Below are positions 26,277-36,339 of a stretch of 64,000 nucleotides of DNA, piece after piece; within the stretch, counting starts at the first letter, position 1; each line of letters opens with the position of its first letter. Made by a program: the position numbers and the translations under genes. The stretch is from Corinectria fuckeliana (lineage: Eukaryota; Ascomycota; Sordariomycetes; Hypocreales; Nectriaceae): NCBI GenBank assembly GCA_019137255.1, contig WPDH01000068.1, positions 125,388 to 189,387 on the forward strand, written 5' to 3'. Under the pieces are notes generated by a model that was given only the letters and a program-made list of their open reading frames with translations, was not told the DNA's origin and did no database searches.

Positions 26277-26859
26277 TAGTATAGTTAGGTTAAAAGCTGT
26301 TTTCTAACTTTATAGTATAAATTTAGTTATTAACTTTTATCTTTATAGTATTCTTAAGTAGTATTATATAGTTATATATAAAAGGTTTTTTCTAATTCTA
26401 CCTAAGGTTACTTATAGGGTGTTAAACTAGTTAGTATATTAGCTCTATTTATACTACCTGCTATTTAGCTAAGATCTTTAAGAAATCCTATATATCTAAG
26501 CTATATACTATTATTAGGGTTTACTACTCTTATATTACTAGTAGATTACTAAGAATCCGCCTATATAACCTAGGTAGTAACTTTACTAATAAGTTATAAT
26601 TACTTTTAGACCTCTTATATTAGGTTTTTTAGCTTTTCTTCTTAATATCTTCTAGCTTTAGTTTATATACTAGTTTTACTAACTTAATTATTTCTAGTAT
26701 AATTTGTTTTATTTATAGTGGTTTTATCACTTAGTATATACTACTTATAATATAACCTAGTATTAGTATATAACTTATTTAAGCTAGGGTTTATTAGAGG
26801 TTTATTATTATCTTTCTATTTATACTAATTACTTAAGTGGGTAAAAAAAGTTAAAAAAT

Positions 26860-27071
26860 TATAAGAGTTAGCTAATTAGGGTAAGATAGAAAGTTCTAAG
26901 GTAAGTATCTATATATTATAAGACTTTAACTTAATAAGTAGTTATAAACTACTTACTAAGATTACTAAGTAATCCTACTTAGTAGCTCTTATACTCTTAG
27001 TATATCTTACTTAGCTTAGTACTAGTTTCTCTTAAGGCTAGTCTCTTAAGCTGTAAGCTTATCTTCTTATA
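26860..27071 (-). repeat. Right LTR of the nested gypsy element
   Basis: 212 bp, same length as the left LTR, differing by scattered transitions (for example tataagag vs tgtaagag at the outer end). Confidence 0.85.
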
Positions 27072-28099
27072 AAAGGTAAGAAGCTTAGCTTTTATAAATA
27101 ATATTATAACTATATCTTACTTACTAGCCTTCTAACTAATAAGTTTACTAAAAAGGTATAAAATTAACTTTTAAGATAACTTTTTAGTCTTCTAATTATT
27201 TATAAAAGCTGTGTTTAATATAACTTTAAAATGCCTTTTATATATAAAATATAAGAATATTATAATTTTTACTAAAAGACTAGGTTTTTAATAAAAAGAG
27301 CTTTAACTGCTAAATTAAATTTCTAAATATCTTATTATATAAAGATATCTAATAATATTAAGAGCTATATATTAATAAGCTAGTAAGAGGTTAAGTAAGT
27401 GTTTTAAGAGCTTAAAAGTAGTCTTAGTAATATTAAAGTATATAATAATAGCTATATAGTTAAGAGAGCTAATTATTTATTAATAATAGTAAATTTAGCT
27501 TTTTATTAGTAGTTTTAAGAGTGGCTAAATCTTATTACTTAAAAGAGGGTTACTTTTATATTAGAGTTTACTAGCTTTAACTAGTATTATAAAATCCTAG
27601 GAAAATCCTAAGATATATTAGCTTATAGTATTATTAACACTGTATTTACACTATGTGAGACTTTCTTATATACCTATTAGCTATTATTAAATCGCTACTA
27701 TCTGCTAGTTTTCTAACTTATACTATAGTTTAAATAAACTTTAAAAGATTTACTACTAAAACTATAATTACAGTATAATATTACATCTAACCTATCTGAG
27801 ATTTTAGTATAATATTTATTATTACTTTAGCTATAGATTAAGCTATTATACAACCTATTTAGACTGCTAAAAGACTGGGAATTTATCTATAAAGAGAGAG
27901 AGATTTCCGCTTATATCTAGATATATAGTAGACACTTAAGCAGTTAGATTTTATCTAATTATACTATAAAATATATTAATCTAACTTATATTTTCTCCTC
28001 TATTAAATAAGCTATCTATTAGTTAGTAAGACTTTTTTTAAGACTTTTACATCTCTTAAAACCTCTAAAAGCTTTACAGCTATTTACTTTAAGAAATTT

Positions 28100-31000
28100 A
28101 ACTTTTTAATATAAGTAGTTATATTCTATCTAACACTTTAAAGATATTTTTATTATTAGTATTAAACCTAGCTGTGATCTTCTTAATATATAAGTTCTAA
28201 TAGAGTTATAACTTCCTATTAACCTTATTATATAAAATTCTAATCTTTAAGAATTATATAAGGTTACTTAGATTTTACATCTTAAAGTTAAACTTTAAAC
28301 AGTTAATTAGGCGCTTTATAGCTATTTAGTCTTTCTTCTAAAATAAAAGAATAATATTATTAATAAAAAAGAAAATAGTAATCTAGTTATTCTTATAAAT
28401 ATAAGAGTTTTTATTAACCTAGCTTAAACCTAGCTTTTTAAAAGTCTTAAGAAAATCTTATTACTAAAAAAAAAGAAATTTATAAAGCTTATATAAGGCT
28501 TTAATAAGCTTTAATAAGCTTTAAAATCTACCTATAGTGTTTAAATCTATTAGAGAAGTAATATAAATATTCTTATTAAGATAGCTATTTATAAAGGTGT
28601 TAATAGTATCTAGCTGTTTAGCTTAAAGGTTAAATTAGGCTGTAATAACTATAAGCACCTAAAATAATCTGCTAGCTAAGATAGTTATATAAGTCTTCTT
28701 ATAATTAAAAGGCTAAAAATCCTCTTATATATACAGCTAAGCTTTAAATTTAATAAGAAACTTATACTTATTAAATTTATATTTAAAGATCTAAGTTACT
28801 AAAAGAGGCCTTTATATCTAATTTCTTAAGATAGCTTTAAAGGTTTCTTAGTCTTATAAGCTTTTTATTTCTCTCTTAGTAGCCTACTTAAATTAAAAAC
28901 TAAAAGAGTGTAATTTAAGGTTCTTATAGGTTTTTAGCTTTTATAAAAGTAATTATTTATATAGCTTTTTCTTTTTTTTATTAAAAAAAAGAAAAAAATA
29001 ATACTAGGGTATTAGCAGGTCTAGTAAGGTTTTAATACTAAGCAGATTAGTAAAAAGATAGCCTTTAATAAGCTTAACCTTTTAGTTTTAGCTGCTTAGT
29101 TATTTAAAAAGGTAAACTAAGACTTAAATCTTTAGAAGAAGAAAAGTTTAGTTTCTTATTATTATTAGAGGTATTATTATTATTATTAGCCTTATTATTT
29201 TTATTATTAAGGCTGTTACTATTATTAGACTTATTATTTTTATTATTAGGGCTGTTATTTTTATTAGGGCTGTTATTTATTTATTTATTTATACTTAATT
29301 TAGCTTATAGCTATTTAGTTTTTCTTTTAAGTAACTTAGACTAATCTATAATAAGAGGGAAAAACCCTAATAGTAAGCTATAAGATAAAAAACCCTTTAT
29401 TACTCTTACCTAAGAGGGGAGTAAATTAGGCTTAGTATATATATATAATAATATAAGTTATAAGTAAGTCTACTTTATAAGAAAAGCTAATTATATACTT
29501 ATAATAATAAGTTCTTATAAGACTTAGCCTAAATTATATACTAAAATTTAATTAGTTTTAAGTTAAGTCTAAGTTACTTATACTACTTATTCTTATCCTT
29601 CTAAGTATTATTCTTATTACTAACTAGTATTAGTATACCTTCTCTAATTTTTAATAGTATTTACTCTCTTAATTAGTTAATTAGTTTAAATACTATAAGA
29701 GTTAAACTTAGACCTAAGTTTAGTCTAGCCTAAGGCTACTTTAAGAGCTACTTAGACTCCCTCTAAGCAGAGTGGTTTAGTATTATAGTTAGTATTAGTA
29801 TTAATACTACTATATCTTATAGTAAGTATACTATATATTTATATTACTTACTTAAAATACTAAACTATATAAGTCTCTTTATATAAGTATTTCTTACTTA
29901 TTTCTACTCTTTTTATATTATATAGTATATATAAGACTATACTAAGTGTAAGCTATTATAGTTATAATATACTAAAAAGATCTTACTAGTAAAAGTAAAG
30001 TATACTATATCTCTTATATAATAAGCCCTCTTATAGTAGCTATACCTAGCTTATTTCTAATAGTACTATATAATATATTTAAAGTAAAAGCACTTAAAGT
30101 ACTACTTAAGTTAAATCTCCTCTAAATAGAGCTTAGTCTAATAAACCTTTATAGCTATAATTATATTTTAGTTATAAAGTTTATTTATATCTATTAGTTT
30201 AGTTAATAATATAACTAGTAACTAATAAGGTCTAGTTATATAGCAGCTTTATAATAGTTTTATAATATATATCTTAATACTATTTGCTTATTAGATATTT
30301 ACTATAAGGTTCTTAAGTAAGCCTTCTATATAGCTAGTTAAGACTCTCTTAGTAACTATTATAAACTACCTTAAGACTTAATATATACTTATACTAAAAA
30401 TAGTAAGAATCTAAGTATTATCCTTTAGGAGATTTATAATTAGTTTATAAAAGAGGACTATAATATTCCTGCTAAAAAGATAGTATAAAGCTACTATAAG
30501 TAAGAGGTAACCTCTTAGGAGAGTATAGTTAATAATTATTATAGTATCTAATAGTATATAAGATATAATATTAAGAGCTATACTAAGTGACCTAATAATA
30601 ATCTTCTTACTAAGGTAAGAGGGGATTACTTTTAATATTAGTACTATTAGAGATAGAAATATCCTCTTATTATAAGTAACTTAAGCCTAAGTTAAGGCCT
30701 TAATAAGTGTTTTTTAAAGGGTAGCTAATACTACTTTTTTAATAGTAGTTATAATTATTTCTATAAGAGATAGTAAGATTAGAATCTTACTACTTATATA
30801 TTAAGTATAGCTTATAGTAGTATTAGCTAAGATTATTACTATTTTCTAGACTAAGAGAAAAGCAGCTTTTAGGATAATTACTTTAAGTTTATATTTAGTC
30901 TTAATAATAAGATCTTTAAATTAATTATAAGTTGTTTTTATACTAGGCTTAGCTTATAGTAAGAGTAGGTTTTATAGTGAAAAATTTTTCTTAAGAGAAG

Positions 31001-32550
31001 AAGAGAGATAGTTTATAATCTTAATATCCTTTATTTCACCTAGCTTATATATTATATATAATATAGTGATAATATAAGAGTAGAAAAAGAGTAAAAAAGG
31101 TTTATAAAGAAAGTTAGTTAGGTTAAAATAGATTTTAAGGGTATAACTAAGGTATAGTAAGAGTAACTATTAAATATTTATAAAAGGTTATTATTATAAA
31201 CTTAATTATAGTTATTATAAGGCTGTTATCTTTATAGCTTAATAATAAGCTAAAGGATAAGCTCTTTTTAAGGCTTAGTAAGAGGTTATTTAGCAGATAA
31301 GCTATAAAGTGTTATATAAGTAAGATAGTTACTTAAGATATAAGATATAGTCTTTTATAGTTAAGATTATTATTATCTAAGCTGCTAATAGCAGCTTTTT
31401 TATTAAGAGCTTTAACTAGCTAATTATCTAGTTGTTTAAGAGCTTAAGTAACCTTAATTATTAACTTAACTTTATTATTATTAGTTAGAGAGTAGCTAGC
31501 TTTATAAGCCTAGATATTATTATCTTTAAAGTTAGATTTAATAGGTGCTAATAGCTGTAAGTTAATAAAAATAGTTAGAGCTCTAATTAAGATAAGATAA
31601 TTCTTTAGGTTATAAAATATACTCTTATTAAAAGTTATATTATAAATCTTTTAAACTTTTAACCTTTCTAAGATTTAAATTCTAAAAATATTATATAAAT
31701 TATACCTAATAAGATAGCTCTTTTTTATATAAGAAGAGGTTTTTAAATCTTACCTTTAGGTGCTCTTAAGAGCTTTCTTAGTTAAGAGATAAGCTTTATA
31801 TTTATAAGCCTTTAAATATAAGATATTAAGTAGAGGGTTTTAAATATAGCTAGTATTCTTTTTATAGTCTTAAAGCTAGCTATAAAGTAGCTAAAAAGAG
31901 GTTTTTTAGCTCTTAGCTTACTAAGGTGATTTATTATATAAATAAGTAGTAGCTTTCTAAGTTTTTAACTATAACTTATTAGAAAGATTAGCTCTTAGCT
32001 ATATAGACCTAGTCTTAGTTCTTATTACCCCTCTAAATTACTTAGTAAGACTATTTTAAGTAGATATATAAGAGGTAAATAGCTTATTTTAAAGCTTGTG
32101 ATTTTTAACCTAGTTAGTATAATTATTACTAAAAGTAGAGTTATTATCTTAATAGATAATATAGATTATAAGGTTATATTACTACTTAGTAAAAGCTTTA
32201 ACTATCTTAAGAGTCTTAATAACTATCTCTTAGGTAATATCTAAGTAGTAATAGTATAAAATTAAGAATATAAATTTCTTCTTAATAATAACTATAGCTT
32301 TTATACTATTAAAGCTAGTATTATAAATAAAAATATTAATATAAATATGCTAAAACAGCCTTAAGGCCTTAATAAGAGGTAGTCTTTTTAAAACTTATTA
32401 TATTATCTTTCTTTAGGTATAAGCTTTATAGTTTATATATATAAGACTTTTAATAATAGTCTTATTAGTCTTCTTAATAAGGTTCTTAAGAGGTAGAGTG
32501 TTTAAATACTCTAGTCTAAAGTGCTAAGTTAATAAATTTAATATCTAATT
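28100..32550 (-). pseudogene. Decayed copia pol polyprotein (integrase, RT)
   Basis: The minus strand around 32300-32550 shows a GAG-pre-integrase block (LGHL.LEYL with KNLIKKTN downstream), followed by an integrase core with the family-typical DNNSTFSNN stretch (DNGSEF-type) and a region matching the PYT..QNG..E block near 32050. Further on, around 28330-28380, the RT motif reads FFFINNII where copia has FFVDDII, followed by RLINCL-like and NLI.FLKIRI blocks. Many in-frame stops are present. No product can be made. The catalytic Asp pair is changed to Asn-Asn. Confidence 0.8.
29155..29290. repeat. ATT/TTA-rich low-complexity tract
   Basis: Runs of tattattatta and repeated gggctgttattttta-type pieces end in four to five TATT units. 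Within the copia pol remnant; probably a RIP-altered coding repeat or a microsatellite. Confidence 0.5.
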
Positions 32551-33015
32551 AGAATAAGAGTTTACTAAGTATATAGTAAAAATAGCTAGCTGCTTAAGGT
32601 CTTATAAGACCTCTCTAAAGTTAATAACTTATTAATTAAATAAATCTTTTATTATAAAAACTATCTTAAGATCTTTATTAAAAACTTAGCTAGTAGTAAA
32701 GTTCTAATTATATCTCTTTTTAATTATACACTTAAGAGATATAATATTTATATAAAAGGTAGAAATATAAGCTATTTTATTAAGCTAAAATAGCCTATTT
32801 TTAATAATAATAAGAATAATACTATAGCTTAAAATAAGAGTAAGTTTCTTACAAGTAAAAATAAGCTTTAAATTATTAAAAGCTTTATATCTTTTAAAGT
32901 AGAATATATTATTATAAATATATATATTTAACCTAAAATTAAAAATAAAAAAGTTCTTAAAAGAGTAAGTTCTTATAGTTAAAAAGAATAATAATAAGAT
33001 TATAATTAGGGTAGC

Positions 33016-33112
33016 TTACTAACTGTTTTATTAACTAGTAGGAGTAGATTACTAACTGTCTTATTAACTAGTAAGAGTAGGTTACTAATATTTCTATTAA
33101 CTAGTAAGATTT
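33016..33112 (-). repeat. 33-bp tandem repeat, three units, in the copia gag region
   Basis: Units start at 33016, 33049 and 33082, each beginning ttactaa and containing ttaactagta(a/g)gag. The 33-bp period equals 11 codons, and the minus-strand reading before RIP would be a Ser/Thr/Pro/Gln-rich peptide repeat. Lies between the expected gag and the pre-integrase region. Confidence 0.6.
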
Positions 33113-34275
33113 AATATTATTATTAGAATACTTATAAAGATAAAGCTATAAATACTTTTAGTATTAGACTAATTTTTTTTTTCTAATTCTTTAAGGGTTA
33201 AGATAGCTTTCTTAATCTTATCTCTTATATTAGAGCTTAAGATAAGCTTCTAATTAACTTAGGCTTAAAGCTTTAAATTTAGCTTTTAGTTAGATATATA
33301 AATTAAACAGTTAAAATAAGAGTATTATATATACTAGTGTTTTTCCCTTTTAATATAAGTTAGTAAAAACCTTTTACTCTTAGATCCTAATTTTCCTAAC
33401 TAGCTAGACTAGCCTTATACTAGGTCTTTTATATTATTTAGGTTTTCTTAAAAATAAGAAAAAGCCCTTCTACTAGCTGTTATATTAGCTAGTAGTTACT
33501 TAATAAAGATTTTACTAATCTTAACACTATTAAAAATATCCTTTTACTAGTTAGAAAGAGTAAAAACAGCCTTAGTGTTAATAAATAAAGTCTAATAGTT
33601 AGAAAAAGTAAAGTTAACTAGTCTAATAGCCTAAAGAAAGTAACAAGTTAGCTATATTTCTTATATATTAGAAATTTAAGTCTTAATAGCTTTAAAAAGG
33701 ATTTTCTACTAAGAAGAGACTTATTTAAAGGTTTTCTTCTTATTAATAAACTAAAAAACCTTATAGTAGTATTTTATAAGGTTCTATTTAATAGCCTAGT
33801 TTATAAGCTTAATCTAAGCTTAAAAGAGGATTAATTTCTTAGCTATATTATTTTTATTCTTAATAGTAATATAGAAATTACTTATAGTTTTTAAGATATA
33901 ATCTTAAATAGCTAAAAGAGCTTTCTTCTAATCCTAATAAGTATATAAGTTAGTTTAATACTAATAATTAAGAAATTTAAAAGTCTTAAATTAATTCTTA
34001 TTAAGATTAGTATAGCTTTTAGTTATATTTTTAACTATTAAAAGATAGGCTTTTCTAGCTTTATAATAGCTTTCTTTTTATCCTCTAAAAGATTAATTAG
34101 ATTCTAAATATTATTAGCCTTAGTATATTTCTTAATAATACTAAGCTATTATTTTTAGTTATTAAAACTCTTAAAAGTAACTTAAAAAAAGGCTTTAAAA
34201 TTAAAAGAATCTATAAGCTTTACTTTAGTATATAAAAAAGCTTAAAAACTATAGCTAGATAATAATTCTTAATAA

Positions 34276-34353
34276 GAATTATAATATTAATAGTATTAGA
34301 AAAATAATAATCCTAGCTAAGAATTATAATAATAATAGTATTAGGAAAAAAGG
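34276..34353. repeat. 45-bp imperfect tandem duplication
   Basis: Two units beginning gaattataat at 34276 and 34321, each containing aatagtattag followed by an A run. Inside the 5' part of the copia element, adjacent to the non-LTR insertion. Confidence 0.5.
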
Positions 34354-34379
34354 TATTAATAATAGTTAAGTTAAGTTAT

Positions 34380-34923
34380 TTTATTTATTTTATTTATTTA
34401 TACTTTATAGACCTAGAAGGTAGATAGTGCTTTTATTTTATATAGATACAGGAAAAACTATAGAATTAGATAAAAACTTATATTCTTTATATAGTAGGCT
34501 TAGGTTAGGCTTCTTATACTATTACTATATATAAGTAAATAGTTCTTTTACTAGGACTAAAGTTATCTTATTTCCTAGAGGGCTAGAAAAAAAAGATATA
34601 GTAAGAATAATTCTAGTAATAGTATTATATGCTTTATTTTCTAGGTTGTCTACTAGTATTCTACTTAGTTTTATAGTAAGTTTGTTATTTTCACTTAGTG
34701 TGTACTAGCTAATTTCTATAAGAGGGTTATATTAAGTTTAGTTAAGTTTATACACTCTTAAATTAATAGCTATTAGAAGCATATTAGTGCTATTATTATA
34801 GTCCTAATATGCTATTATCCTTAAGGTAATACACATATAAGAATTTAGATTCTAGTATTAAAATGTATTTTAGAGATAGATTAGGACTGTAGTAAGCAGA
34901 AACTAGGTATTTTATAAAAAGGT
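34380..34923 (-). mobile_element. Non-LTR retroelement copy (LINE/SINE-like), long copy
   Basis: 544 bp flanked by an exact 20-bp direct repeat (taatagttaagttaagttat at 34360-34379 and 34924-34943), the size of a target duplication made by target-primed reverse transcription. On the minus strand it ends in an AAATA-rich tail (34380-34410). Its last ~175 bp match the copy at 26102-26276 on the opposite strand. No open frame survives; the family (for example Tad1 LINE or a SINE) cannot be told from this 3' end. Confidence 0.7.
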
Positions 34924-34961
34924 TAATAGTTAAGTTAAGTTATATAAACTAGACTTATAAT

Positions 34962-35242
34962 TATTATAAAATAAGAATTAAATCTTAAGGTAAAAAGCTC
35001 TTAATTTTCTATCTAAAAGAGAGATAAATTAAAAGTCTAAATATATTAATTTTAAGCTCTTAGAAAATTTATAAAAAGTTATAAAAAGTTAGCTGCTTTT
35101 ATTATTAGTAAGACTAGGGTTATAATAATTATTATAAGGTTAGGCTATCTATAGGTCATCTAGGTAGTGATATTAATAATCAGAAGGTTGTAGCGATGTC
35201 CTAGATAATCCCGAATACCGATTATGATCCTAAAATGCGACA
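34962..35242 (-). repeat. Right (5') LTR of the copia element
   Basis: 281 bp partner of the left LTR, followed by CTACC. Its outer ~60 bp (to tgcgaca at 35242) keep normal GC content, while the inner part is heavily transitioned, so the mutated zone ends inside this LTR. Confidence 0.85.
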
Positions 35243-35247
35243 CTACC

Positions 35248-35347
35248 GAGCTGGATCCAGTACGAGCTGCGCGAGATATGTGTCTGCCAGGCCATCAAGG
35301 CCTCCTGGCACCAGACATTTAACCGCTACGCCTATCTAGCTAGCTAG
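35248..35347 (+). pseudogene. Right half of the interrupted host reading frame
   Basis: Immediately after the right copia LTR and the second CTACC, the frame resumes in register with the left half. It reads SWIQYELREICVCQAIKASW and ends at a TAG at 35345-35347, about 28 codons in all. GC content is normal, unlike the element. From the stop to 35599 I see no further gene apart from the promoter of the GFA-family gene. Confidence 0.45.
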
Positions 35348-35599
35348 GAAGGGCGCATAAAGTGTGTTCCTTCGGGGATGCCGTTGCATCCGAATTCCCT
35401 TACAAATCAGGTGTGGATCGGGATGTCGGCCGATGTAACCTCCGACAATCTCGTCCACCAACATCCTCAGTAAGCATTCTTCACTAAGCACGGCTGATTA
35501 GCAAGCGCACCTGGCATAAAAGATCAAATTCAAGCAAGCTTCTACTATAATAAGCTTCATTCACCACCACCAACACTACGTCCCGATAACACCAACACA

Positions 35600-36225
35600 A
35601 TGGCTGCCTCTTCTGATAAATCCAAGCCCTACATCCCTCTCTCTGGAGGTGCAGATGACGGCTGGTCCAGTGAGGACGAAGCCACAGCTACATGCTTCTG
35701 CGGCGCTGTGCAACTGGCATTCGTAAGTCTTCCAACCCACGAACTGTGTTAGAAGACTGTCATTCCTCTCCAGGTTCACAAGCCGTCTCGAGTCGAACAC
35801 TGACTCCCAAAACTCTCCAGCCCACACAAGGTCCAGGACTAGTCAGCACCTTTGTTTGCAACTGCACCGACTGCCGTAAGATTACCGCCTCCATGTTTGC
35901 GTCCAACTTCACCATCGCAGATACGCACCTGAAGCACCTGCGCGGCCAGGATAACCTCAAGACCTATGGCCAGTCTCGCACAATTGGCTCGGGGTATAAG
36001 ATGACAAACTACTTTTGCTCCACGTGCGGCACTCTCATGTACCGCGTGGGCGCTGCTTTCCCCGGGGTGAGCATCCTGCGCATCGGGACTGTCGACGACT
36101 TCAACTTGCACGAGACGAAGCTCCGGCCGAGGGTAGAGCAGTATACCAAGGATCGTGTGAGCTGGTTTAGTGGTGTGGAGGGTGTGAAGCAGGTTGAAGG
36201 TAGTGCCTTTACTACTAAACCGTGA
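35600..36225 (+). CDS. GFA-family (CENP-V/GFA fold) zinc protein
   Basis: Two exons, 35600-35722 and 35821-36225, with a 98-bp intron (GTAAGT...CTCCAG) joined in phase 0; 175 residues. The family is named for glutathione-dependent formaldehyde-activating enzyme; members bind zinc and many have unknown substrates. The expected Cys pattern is complete: CFCGAVQLAF at residues 33-42, VCNCTDCRK, and FCSTCGTLMYR near residue 100, followed by the RIGTVDD segment typical of the domain's end. There is no signal peptide, so a cytosolic protein is likely. It is the first intact gene right of the transposon block, only about 360 bp from the copia LTR, and is convergent with the transporter that follows. 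It may act in thiol-adduct or aldehyde metabolism, but this cannot be shown from sequence alone. Confidence 0.85.
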
Positions 36226-36339
36226 AGAAGGTGGAGTATCTAGGAGTCAAGAGGGCATGGGTATGGTACCGTGTATATCAGGTAGCTACTGAAAGTTCTT
36301 TGAAGCTTAGCAGCTTTGGATCCTCTGCCTATATCCATT

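Larger units (their letters stand above)
9734..27071 (-). mobile_element. Ty3/gypsy LTR retrotransposon nested in the copia element
   Basis: Two 212-bp direct repeats, 9734-9945 and 26860-27071, align with transitions only; the left begins TGTAAGAGTTAGC and both end ...CTTCTTA(C/T)A, that is TG...CA after allowing for RIP. The bases next to them are aaag on both sides (9730-9733, 27072-27075), a plausible 4-5 bp target duplication. The minus strand carries RT at about 23950-24480 and integrase at about 22150-22500, the RT-before-integrase order of Ty3/gypsy. Subtracting the nested element (9395 bp plus one duplication) gives about 7.9 kb. This is the most heavily AT-shifted of the three elements. 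Confidence 0.85.
8328..35242 (-). mobile_element. Outermost Ty1/copia LTR retrotransposon, RIP-mutated, with nested insertions
   Basis: Bounded by near-identical direct repeats at 8328-8613 and 34962-35242 and by exact 5-bp target duplications CTACC (8323-8327 and 35243-35247). Read on the minus strand the right LTR starts TGTCGCA and ends ...GCGA(C/T)A, a normal TG...CA end with RIP change. Between 27072 and 34961 the minus strand shows copia order: gag-like region, GAG-pre-integrase and integrase (about 31990-32550), reverse transcriptase (about 28100-29000), then RNase H toward 27100. That order (integrase before RT) defines Ty1/copia. Every frame is broken by TAA/TAG codons that RIP would make from CAA/CAG/TGG. 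About 17.3 kb of its length is a nested gypsy insertion, leaving a copia of roughly 9.6 kb including smaller insertions. Confidence 0.85.

Noticed and set aside
26860..27071. Right gypsy LTR as part of the copia LTR set
   Set aside because: It matches only 9734-9945 and not the 8328/34962 pair, so it belongs to a different element.
33016..33112. CRISPR-like array
   Set aside because: Contiguous 33-bp units without spacers, in a eukaryotic retroelement; ordinary tandem repeat.
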